Below, piece by piece: positions 1-12,100 of a stretch of DNA of 64,000 nt. The notes beneath the pieces were generated by a model. It ran no database searches. It saw only the letters and a program-made list of their open reading frames with translations, and had not been told where the DNA came from. The position numbers were made by a program, and so were the translations under genes. The number at the start of each line of letters is the position of its first letter. The stretch's first letter is position 1. The DNA comes from Sthenelais limicola (lineage: Eukaryota; Annelida; Polychaeta; Phyllodocida; Sigalionidae), in contig OW804097.1 of assembly GCA_942159475.1 (NCBI GenBank), positions 54,828,986 to 54,892,985 of the forward strand, given 5' to 3'.

Positions 1-189
1 TAATTTTAATTTAGTCGAGGACACCACGAGGGGTGTGGAGAATAAACGCTCTCGTGGTGACCGATACTTAACTAATGTTTAAATGGGAATGATACAGTAA
101 GTGAAAGAAATCCAAGTCTTAAACAGATGAACGGTTATTCATCGAATAGCCTGTGGGTTATGAGCAGTGAAGTAAGTGTAGCTAGTTAC

Positions 190-3100
190 CAGAGAAGTGC
201 GAGAGGTCCTCTCCCAGGGTGGTGTTGGCTGTCTCGTCCTCTTCCTCCTCCTCCATCGGGGGCTCCAGCATAGACAGGCGGGCCTCCTGTGTACGGGTAA
301 GTGTATCATAGGGTTACGCGACATTTTACCTTCACCAAGAGATCTTAAATGATCCACAACTTGATACTTAATGGCAATGCCATTGTATAAAGGGGCTATT
401 ATTGTGTCGGTTTATTGTGTCTTATATCCTGTTATGAATTGGGGTGTATCTTTACTTTAACTTAATTCTGTAAATTTGAATATGAATAAATAAGTCAGCA
501 CTAACCTGGGCGTTGAGTTCATTCTCATTCAATTCTCGGTGTTTTACGACCAAACGAGACTTGGATGTGGGCATGACATTTCCGGACGCTCCAATCTTAC
601 GCCGTTTACTCAGACGTACCCTGAACAAGAGAAAACATGTATGATAATACCTTAACTTTGAACAAAAATTGAAAAACTATAACGACTTATCATAATAACG
701 CGATATGCACCTAATATACACGCACTGCCTAGCACACGGTCTAAGATAGTGCACTACCGGGGCAGAGCAAAACCGCAGGTAGTGCACTACCCAAAGCTCT
801 GATGCTTTGGCAAGTCGCCTCAGCCATTACGAACCCCTAATGGTGTTAGATTACAACCTGCAGCTTGAACTTCCTGACAACTTTCACACCAATCTTTTCC
901 TGCAATGCCTAAAGGCAAAATTATAGGAATTGAGTGACTGGCGAATTAATATTTACGATTGACTGTCCCGACAATTCAAGCAATCATCAGCGAGAGACAA
1001 CAATAATTATGGACTTGAATAATGAATAACGATAGAAATCCAAGTTTCAAAACGAAGTCAATACAAAACAACAAGGCAATGTTGGTGAGACGTGGCTTTT
1101 TGAAAACTCCACCGGGTCCGGGATTCGAACCCATGTCCCCCACATCAGGCACTGAATGTGAGAGCCTAACAACAAGACAATAGTCAATATAGAGAGAAAG
1201 ATATAAATCTGATATAGAATTATTTTGTTTATCAACTTTTGCTTGAGGAGGATGACACTGATCTTCACCAAGCCTAGAAATTGACCATTCACAAAACCCC
1301 CCATCAACTAGACTTCTATATATACCTCATAAATATTCATGTAATTTGATCATAAATCTTACACATACATCAGAGCCATCGATGTATATTGATAGCTCTG
1401 TATAAGATGCTTTGTTCAAATGTCTTGTAAGTGATGCATGCTTAATATGCATGCATTAAGCATGTTTAAATGACAGAGACGAAATTCTGAAGATGAAAAC
1501 ATCTGGATCATGGGTAACATATAATAGCAGAAGTGAAAGTCATAAAAACAAGAATAACAATGGCAATAACTGCTTTCCAGGAAATGAAAAACACCCTAAC
1601 AAAATATGTAATTGCTGTATTCTAAAGAGGTAGTTGACACACAAATACCCGAGTCTGAGGTGTTTTGGTTGATTTTATAAAAGTAAATGCTCAGCGCGTT
1701 TCGAACCTACAGGTTCATTTTCAGGAGCGGATAACAATATGAAATTTCAATAAACATCCGACAAAGACACGTCAGTGCTACATATATGTACCAATAATGA
1801 TGTACGGCTGTTAAATAAGGATAGCATCATATGCAGTAAATATAGCAGAGATGCAAGTCGAGTCAAGTGAAAAATACTGATAATGTTTCGTTACTATGAG
1901 TAGAGCAACCTCCCCCTTCTACATGTAAGGACATTCCCACCTAGTGCATCGCGTGGGTGTTGGGTGGTGCAAGGGTGTACGCACCACGGATATACTGAAT
2001 AATGCACAACATTATACGCGCACATTGTACAACTGGGACTGCTCGAGTCATGTCGTACCTTAAACTTTAGAGTCGTAATATAACATCTTAAGCGGTCTCT
2101 ATTTTTTAGGTTTTGAAATAGTCGGCATTAGCATGTTTATAAATTGAAAACACTCTTTTGCAAAACGTGTAGGTCGTATAAATGTACTGTCTACTGGTAT
2201 TAAATGTACAAAAGCATAATTAAGTGGAATCCCTCCATGCTATGCACGTTGCTATCACACAACTACCTTGGTGTCTCTAATTACCATTGTGATAACTGGA
2301 GATACCAAGTATCCGAATGCAAGCAAACCCACGAGGTGTAGCCCGAGGGAAAAGCGTACAATGCATAACTAATGTTGTCGGTCAAGAAAGGGACACACCT
2401 AGGGTGATGAACTGAGTATCATTAAACAAATCAATAACTTAAATCATAAAAAATCTTTCTATCTAATGTAAAGAGGCAATGACACATTCATATTGCATCT
2501 GGACGGCAATGATGTAGAAGGAATGATAATTTTCAAAGCTAGGATGAAACGTGTCAAGAGATGAGAAAGTTCAGGATACTATGATGGTTATTCATATTAG
2601 GTATTTTGAGGTAATAATGCACTAGATGCAAGCCTGAACAACATATTTTAAACTGATTTAGAGAGAAACCATGTTGATGACTAAAGGAAAATAATTTTTT
2701 TATTTTAATCTTTGAAAATGTTGACGAGGGACTTGGGTGAGTGAGTGAGCGATGGTTGCTTAATGCCATGACGACATGCACGTGGATTCATATTCACGGC
2801 AGTGACGGTTAGTGAAATGAGATGAGATGAGGGACTTGAAGTAGGGGGAGATGTGGCAATGTTGGGAAGCTTTAGAAATACTGTCAGTATAAGTGCTGAA
2901 GACTTGTATGCCTGTCCGATGATGTCAGCATTTGTCCCTGTCCCTGTCTACTATCTGTGTGTGTGCGTGGCTCTGTCTAGACACATGTATACTCCTCTAT
3001 CACATCTTCCGTTTCTACTCCCTCCCTCCCGCCCTCCCCCCGCCCCTTGCCCTTTCAAATTACCGTACTCTCTTCTCTCTCCAGCCACACCAATCTCATA

Positions 3101-6100
3101 AGGAAGTTAATGCAAAGCTTAACCAGTCATACAAAGGGATCCACATGCATTGTAGCGCATGTAGCGACATGTCTACCACCGCTAATGACTTCCCAGTTGA
3201 TGAGTAAGTACTTATAATACACTTATCAGAGATAACAGTTGAAAGGATAATCACTTGCGAGGCAAGGTAAGAAAAGAGCTAAAAATTCGAGGGGACAAAT
3301 TAAGGGTTATGTCTTCATGTTTTGGACATTCTGCACTGGCGGTACGGCAAGCAGCCACGTGGGGAGCCTGGGCTTGGTTTGAATAAAGGAGAAGCAGTTT
3401 GATCTATCTAGCCTTGTGTTACCACTCATTCCGACGAGCTCCGCCATTTACCTTATATCTACGAAATTCGAATATATATTTAGTCAGGGTTGAAAAAACC
3501 GCTTCAAAATCTGGTTGTCCAGTTTTCAAAATATGATTGTCCGACATACATATCACAAAATATGTGGTTGTCCGCTCACACTAAAAGCATGGTTGTCCGG
3601 AGGACGCCCATATATTCACTGTTGGTTGTCGGCATGGCTAACAAAGGCGCGTCGGACCCTTAATTACAGTTTAAGAATGAATAAGCAAAATCGATTCGTT
3701 TTCACTATTATCTACGAAATTCGGATATGTATTTAGTAATACAATAGAAGACAATCTAGAGGAACGTCCGGACTTCAAATAAACTTCAAACATCCAAAAC
3801 ATATTTTCACCTTTCCGAAGTAGCGAACGCTATTTTCCCTTTATATTTCTACTTTATTTCAGAGCATTATTTGATTAGTCAAATCGTTCATTGACGCCCC
3901 AGAAACTCATTATGTTAAGGTGCTATGTGATTCGCTGTTTTGGGCGGGTGTAGGATGCACAAGAGCATTGTGCCTTTGGGGTAAGTTTTTTTTATAACTT
4001 TTAGAGACTTACCACACTAAGGTTCCACAAATGTATTAAAACGTAAACCTTTGATGCATATTTAGATTCAATTATGTCAATCTTCCCTGCAGTTTTCCAG
4101 GGGTTGCTCGAAATAAGAAAAAAATAGTCTCTTTTATTTTACGTTCTGCATACAAACTGAAACAACATTTGATTTTCTTTCCATTTGTTGGAACATAATA
4201 AAAGAAACATTCACACACACTCAACTGAAACAAATACACATAAAGGTGAACAACTAAATAAAACTAACTGACCTTGTCTCCAGTTCATTGTAGTAAACTC
4301 CATCTGGCTTCATGACGAAGAAGTACGTTTCCTCGTAACCCTTAGACATCTTGTTCTTGACATTCCAATTGTACTCTCTTGTGAGGAGGTACTCATACCT
4401 GCAATAGAAACACATTTATTTTTACTATAATGATAATGTATTCATCGTTGTAAATATGTTCGAATAATTCATGAAAACCATTTGCCAGTATCGCCTTCCA
4501 ATAGAATTGTATTTCTTTCAATAACATACATGTACGCTCGTCACTCATTCAAAATGCCTTTTGAGAGAAATAAAATAGTTCTTCGGATAAATGACCATGT
4601 TTTCAATAGTAGAGGAGGACCAGGAGGAGGAGGAGGGGCAGTCTAGATTAGACGATGGGCTATGTCCCTGAAAAAGTACATCTACCTGAACAACTATTCG
4701 CATATAACACAAATATACGACCAAATGATGTTCAAAATAAAGTTGGGATTAACCAAAGTCACGTTTGAAAATTAACGCAATACCAAATATAGAAATGTTT
4801 CCTAATACTTCATAATTCAGTATCTTTAGTAGAGCTGTAAAGAGTACATTTTCTGTTCATCTGACCCAAATGTCCGGCGGCACATTTGCGCATGCGTCAA
4901 GCACCCATAAAGTTTGTGAGCGCCCATGAAAATTGTGCCAGGGGCCTATTGAGATTATTCTTTTGTATAGGTGAGCTATTTTGCTTTATAACACTATGCA
5001 AATTGCAAATTGGTTGAGACGGTGGGGATGCGGGGGGGGGGGGGGGGAATATGATATTATGACGACAAAACAAAGTATTAACAGTTTTATCCTTATGTTT
5101 CAGGGGCAACAGGGAGCGGTGTGTGTCATGGGTTTAGCAGCCTACAATATTTTTAGTAGAGCCTCGAGGCGGTGGCTATTCCTCGGTCTCTGCCTAATCC
5201 TGCTTTCCAGGTTGTGGAAGTGGCATGTACCCAACACCACAACAACAACAACCACCACCACAACAACAACAACAACAACCACCACCACCACAACAACAGC
5301 TGCTGCACCACTCCACATCCCACCATGTGCCTTTGCTACCACAGATTATAAACAATATGTCCCTCACTCATGCATATTCACAGCACATGGTGTAAAACCC
5401 CCGCAAAGGTCCAGATCTCTGACAATTGACCGACAACGCCGTTTTCGGTATGATTCACTCATGGTAAACACAAACAACTCAGCAGCTCTGCAAGTCCTCA
5501 AGTTACTCCAAAGTGTCTCAAAGAAACTGAATAAGTCAGAGAAGATGGAAAGCCTTCATGCGATCTTAACCAAAAGAAGAATATTCCCCAGAGACACAGA
5601 ACTTTTCCTCAAAAACTGGTATTTTCGGTTTGGGCAGAGAGACCAACTGCAGTTGTTTCACAATGTGCCTTTCTCTATGTTCATCAATCACCAGAAGCAT
5701 CTTGCGGAGCGACCATTCCCACCCCAAACCCGACAGACAGCATGCCTTGGTTGTTTCTTGATGAACTTCACTTTTCTCATCAAGCCTAGGGCAGACGTAT
5801 GCAGAGACAGAGACCTGGAAATGATTGTTCTGGCCACTTCCATACCCTCCACAGTCAAGGAGAGAACTGCTGTGAGACAGACATGGGGGAAGTGGACTCA
5901 CACTCAAGGGGCAACAGCCAAACTAGTCTTCGTCTTTGGCTCAGGATGGGGCAAGAAGGAGAATATGATCCTCGAGAGAGAAAGTGAGCTACATGGCGAC
6001 ATTCTACAGGCAGACTTCAAGGACCATTACTACAACCTGACCTACAAGGTGCTCATGGGCTATAAGTGGGTCATGACGGATTGTAGTCATGTGAATTTCG

Positions 6101-9100
6101 TCATGAGAGCAGCAGACGACACTTTTGTGCACCTCCCGAACATACAACGCCTCCTACACACTTACAGGCACAACACAAGCTTCCTGGACTTCCAGGTCGG
6201 CTTCTGTCTCCACCATTTAAAAACACCAAGATTTTCCTGGTTTCACAACCATTTGACAACTAATGATTACAGCTATTCACAGCTTCCACCCTATGCCCTT
6301 GGGACGGCCTTTATATCCTCTATAAAGCTCACAAAATCCATCCTTACAGCTTCAGAAAACATTCCATACTTCCCAGTGGAAGACATGTACTTTGGACTAC
6401 TACTGCCCTCAATTCGTAGTGGGTGTCATAGTGTGCAGGGCTTCTTGCCAAACCAGGGACGCTACTGGGAGACGTACAAGTCACAAATATATTTCGCTTC
6501 ACATGATGAGACCCCTCGAAGTCTTCGCAAAATCTTTAACTACTTCTTGAGTAAGGTTAATGCCAGTAGTAGTTGTTATTTATAATAATATCTTTCTTAT
6601 GAATTTCTACTGGTGTTTCTGTATTATTTATCAGTATCTAACGCCCTAGACAACCTATACTCTGAATACCTGAAGTCCATTATATTTTAGTGGCAACATA
6701 ACCATCCAGTAACAATCCCTAGATGACTTCTCAGTTTAACCGATTTGAGATTGTTGACTTACTTAAGAGATAGGCTAACATTTCTTTGTGAAGACATAAC
6801 TATGTGGTATGTGCTATTGTGTATGAAGTTTGCCAAAATAGATATTATCATTAGTCAGGAATGTGAGTTGTTTGGTTGATATATAAATGGATTTTTGAGT
6901 CACTCTGTGGAAGGTGTGAGAAGAGCGAATCAGGGGGAAATGTACAGTAAAAAACAGAATCTTCAAAAATTCCAAGGTTATTTAATGGATTCCAACAGGA
7001 TTCAACGCCCATATAATGATTTTCCAGGCCCTTCGACCAGAATGCCCAGTTTCAAGGTTTCTCCAAATTCAAGGCTTTTCAGGCCCCGCGGAGACCCTGT
7101 TAGTGTGTTTTATGACGCATGTTCAAGTCTATTGGAATTCTTTGTAAGGTTTCCGGCATAAGAACAAATGAATGGGAAGAGGAATACTAATACTTACTCT
7201 TCCTCAGGCTCATAATCAACGCCGATCTCAGAGTCGCGCTTTCTCTTCTCCCGAGTTTCTCCTGTTGGCAAGAAGTAGGCCACAAACTGATTTCCTGATT
7301 CATCCACCATACCTCTGTAGAAAGAATAAAATGGAAATAATGATTTTTACATCCACCATACGTCTATATATGGAAAGCATTTAAATAATCATTACCGGTA
7401 CATCAACCGTCTTAAAGATGTGAGCAGTGTTTACAAAATTATTTTATTTTTGTACCATAAAGTAAACAGGGTAAATAGATATTATATATAATAGCATGTT
7501 ATTATTACCAGTATTATTATTTGGTATTATAATTAAATAAACATATTCGTACATCATCAGGAGATAACAGAAATGTAAGAAGACATAAGTTATTTAGGTA
7601 AACAAGAAGAGTGTAAATCGTTGTAAAACTGAATGTAATAATTCCTAGACTGGGAAACAGGGTCACACTGATTCGTAATAGAAAATTGTGAACACTGACA
7701 TTTAAATGGTCAAAAGTAATACTTGATGGTGATAGTTACAATATTTATTACATATACTATTCAATGTCGATGAATAATTATATAAGTCTTAAGAGAAACT
7801 GTCTGTTGTGAAGAGATAATAATCTAATAATGATTATGGTTCAGATAACTTATATAAGAGATTTTGTATAAGTGTTTGTAATCGGTCACAAGTGTACACT
7901 AATTTCTCGCTAAATGATTTAATAAATGCTCTATTGTTCGGGGGAGGGGCCGAATTAATAAAGGAATCATGAGAATCAAACGCTATATCAAAAATTGGTC
8001 ATAGTAACTTACGATTTGAGAATCTTTGGAAATTTTCAAAAATAATGCTTTCAGTTCATACTTTATTAATTTGTTATGCGTTTTTGAAACGAATATGAAT
8101 AATTAAGCTATAATGTAATATGGCCAATAAAAATATTTTTAAAAAAAATATATACTAAAGAGCATGTAAAACCAAACCAGTTACTTTTCCTTGATAGGCA
8201 GTCATATACATATCTGTGTGTGTTATTAAATAAACTGAACCCAGTGAGGGATTCCCAAACGTAAAAAAAGACTTGCATTTTTTCTGTTGGTAACTAATCT
8301 TAAGATTATACTAGACTTACCTAAGGTAACTTTGAAACAGTGGTTACTCCTTTCTTTAAATATCCTAACTTATGAAGCCCACTCTTCCTAGAGGTTCGCT
8401 TCCCTACAGGATTTCTCTAGTGGTTTCTGACGGACTCTCACTCAAGCAAACTTTAATTTCCTGTTTATTGAAGTACCTTTTTCTAAATAAAACCTGGGTC
8501 ACACTCTGTGCTAGTGGTTAACCCATCGATTAATTTCGTGTAAACAACGGACTCCATGTTGCATGTATACATAATCTAGTGTAAAGCTGGGCCCGTTTGA
8601 AAATCCTGGGCAACCCGGGAAACGATATCCCCAGTTAAGATAAAATCTTTAAAAAAAAAGAAGGTTAAATAGAATCATGATTTTATAGAGGGCAACAGGG
8701 TCCTATCGATATTTCCCGAATAGATGGAACCTCTCCATATTACATAATACATTTTAAAAGATAACAAACAAGAAACATTACCTGATCATGGCTTGTGACA
8801 TCTCCTCTACAGCAGTAGCCCCTGACTGTGCCCCGGGGGCGGGGTCTGAGTCAAATATGACCTGAGCACATGGGTGCTTCCACATCTGCGTATGAATTAT
8901 AACACATCAACAACAATCTAGCAAGGTATAGACTCTCATTACTCGCCAGTATGATATGTTCATTATATGCGCACTTGAGGGATGCGATAAGTGGGGTGTA
9001 ATACAAATATTCATATCGTATGTATACGATAAAAATTCGAATTATTTTTCATTTAGCTATTAGATACTTCATGACGATTCAAACCCCGAAATAAAGGTTT

Positions 9101-12100
9101 ATATTTCAATATTCTTCTATGCTAGGGGCATATTATAAATAGTGAATCGAACTGGTACTAGTAATTGAATATTTTAGCACCTCGTTCCATTCTCTATATA
9201 TATTCATCGCGATTGTTCCAGATCAAAAAAGACAAAAGATGTAAGACAGGGCATAACAGATTTGTTTTTTTTTCAAGACTCGTACATTTCAGTTATGATG
9301 GAAATCAAGGACTTTTTAAGGACTTTCAAGACCAGGGATACAGTTTTTTCAAGGACCTAAGAAACACAAAGCACACTTGATATAGTAGTGAATTTAATAT
9401 CTTTTCTGCAATTCTTCCAAATTTTCCCAATAAAATAATTGTCAGGGTTACATTTTCAAAGCTTTTCAAGGTCTTTTTTGCCAAATTCAAGGATCGCACG
9501 GCCCTGTACGAACCCTGTACGAACCCTGTTTTTTTTCTTATGGGGGAAATACATTTTATTTTAGAGAGGGAATAGAGAAAACAATAAAAAGAGAGAAGAC
9601 AATACCCACCTCAAAGTCAGGATACACAGGCAGGACATCCACAGGGGTAACCCCGGGCTTAGTGTAATGCTTCATGATCTGTACAATATAACAATTAGAC
9701 AATGAACACTCGGCAACTTATTACAAGCAGGACTCGATGTAATATAATAATCAGCTCTTCATTGTCCAGATAAATGCCACAAGCAAGAATCAATGTGATA
9801 TAATAATCAATCAGTCAATGACCAGATACAGGCTAATTACTCATTAAAAAACCTTACTTCCACAAAACTAGAACACTTACATGTATAAGATAACAATAAG
9901 ACCGCGTGGAACATAGGACAATTATAATAATGCTTTTGATGGGTGCATTTACTGAGATCTTATTTCAACAGTGTTGTCGCATCATACCAGGAACGGGCTC
10001 CAGTTGGTCTAATGGTATTAATAAGGCCTAAAATATAATCAATTTTGTTTCCGGTCCCCGACCGACCACAAAAAAATGCCGCAGACTCAAGCGTTTTTTA
10101 AAACATTGAGTTTTTTTTTAATAAGTCCCGACCGACCTACCCAAAAAATGAATGAAAAAAAGAAGGCATCACAGCAGTGACTCTCTTAACACAAGAGTCA
10201 CATACACATAATACGTCTCATTCATTTCACATCAACCCTAAAGAAAAAAAATAATTCCCGACCTACCGGACCAAATTTCTACCATGAGGTGACCGGAAGC
10301 AAAGATAATTCTAATTGAGGATTAAGTTTGTACCACTGATTGCCCCTCTTAATCACCATTAAACGTTACCGTTTTCCCTTGCCCTTTTTTAGAATACTAA
10401 CCAAGCTAACATTTTCCACTTTATCGTCCCTTTAGGTATTTGGTGGGATAATTACGGGAGCATAAGTGAAATGGCATAAAAAGTAACGGAGAGATACATA
10501 ACGAAACATCATATCACACATTACCTCTTTAGTGGCCTCGTCGAATGTCTCATCAATAGCACGAATCTGAGACTCACGATCCTTGTAATGATCCTCTTCT
10601 TGGAACAACTTCTTGAGGTTGAAACCAACTCTGTAATCAATAAATGATAACTATTTATTTCTGTTATTACATATACATGCCTGAGATTAATTTAGCAAGC
10701 TATATCTCAAATTACCATGTGTTTTTTTTAATTATTTATCTTGATCTTCGCATGTTGATAGAGTGATGTGTAGATAGTTTTCTGAAATTTAAGTTTTAGG
10801 CCTTCTACAGTAGTTGTCAGTACTTTATTCCGGCAAGCTAAGAAATATAGCAATCAAACTGTGTAAGTATGACAATATAATCTTTTAGTAGATCGTAAAC
10901 CATGCCCTTATTCAATTTCTAATAACGATGTATTGTACTTTGATGTTCTTAAAAGAAGAGCTGCCCATTTATGTATCCGAGAGTAGCAGTCATAAGTAAT
11001 GAATAAGTTTAGAAAAAAGACGCACTTGGATTCAGCTTTCTCTGCACTTTGCGTGAAGCGATTGTACTCTGTGGAAATGTACTCTGTCTTTCGCAGCCAT
11101 GACACATTCTTGTTGTGATGCCTTGACCTCTTCGCATCCGTGGCCACTGCTACTTCATCTTCCAGCAGTTTCTCATCCTCGGGTTCCAGGTAGGAGTTGA
11201 GATCTACCTTATATGTATCTGGGTTGATGAGGTCTATAGTAACCCCTAGATCGTGTTCTGTAAGGAGTTCATGTTTGTAAGCTCGTTCTAGCGATGTGGG
11301 ATTGTACTGTACAAATCTTGTGGATTCGAAAGGATATGTAATGAACTTTGGGTCAAAAGGAATGTCTGGGAGGCTGTTGTTGAACCTTACTCTGCACACC
11401 AACTCCGACCTGAAATTTGAAAGGGAGAAAAAATCAAAATTAGCCATAGGCCTATATGTCTTTAGGCATAAAGATATCTAGGTAAATAAAACCAGGTGTC
11501 AGACAGTTGTTTGGATTTACATATCGTAATTAGAAAAATTGAAATAAGGAGAAAATGCAAGTATCGTTTGTGATGCGTGAAAGCATATCTATGGTCTTAA
11601 GAATATGTACAGTGTGTCAACTTGGCGGGTGAAATCAGAGATTTACCAGCCCACATTGAAATGTACCCGCCCTCAAATTACTCCCGACCCCCTAGAAGTG
11701 CTAGGATTCTGGATCCTCACAGGCTGTCACCCCTGTGACTGATTCTGAAGATATGGAGCAGAGCTTTATAGAAAATGAAAATAAAATAATTTATTTTGAT
11801 TCTCAATACATGTCATGTCATATCTATAATCAAAGCTGTACAGTGCTGTCTCTTCTTGTTTATCTTAATTTGTTCTAAGCCCCTGTCCCCACTCCTCTCT
11901 CCCCCAGACATGTCGTTTATGAGGCATTACATTCACATTATATTTGGACCATGGAAAATCCAGAAAGAGTGGCGATATGCTAGCGCTGGTCTGGACGCCT
12001 ATTTTTTCCTTTAGTAATATCGATAGCCCATTGATTATCGATGGGAAATAATTATTAGGCTTATGTGTAAATCATTGTATGCATAATATGTGCTTCCTCC

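Larger units (their letters stand above)
621..4272. other. PAF1 intron with repeat fragments
   Basis: No exon is visible between the PAF1 exons at 506-620 and 4273-4398. The stretch holds a tRNA-like B box near 1121, a short segment near 1670-1730 resembling Penelope-like element flanks, and otherwise low-complexity AT-rich DNA. The short open frames here have no recognisable protein content. Confidence 0.5.

Noticed and set aside
139..357. Minus-strand frame treated as a separate small gene
   Set aside because: Its middle is PAF1 exon 286-190 in another frame; the PAF1 frame explains it by splice phase and family match.
1121..1131. tRNA gene on the minus strand
   Set aside because: Only the B box fits; no A box or acceptor stem pairing was found.
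5566..5907. 113-residue minus-strand frame
   Set aside because: Shadow of the GT31 gene.
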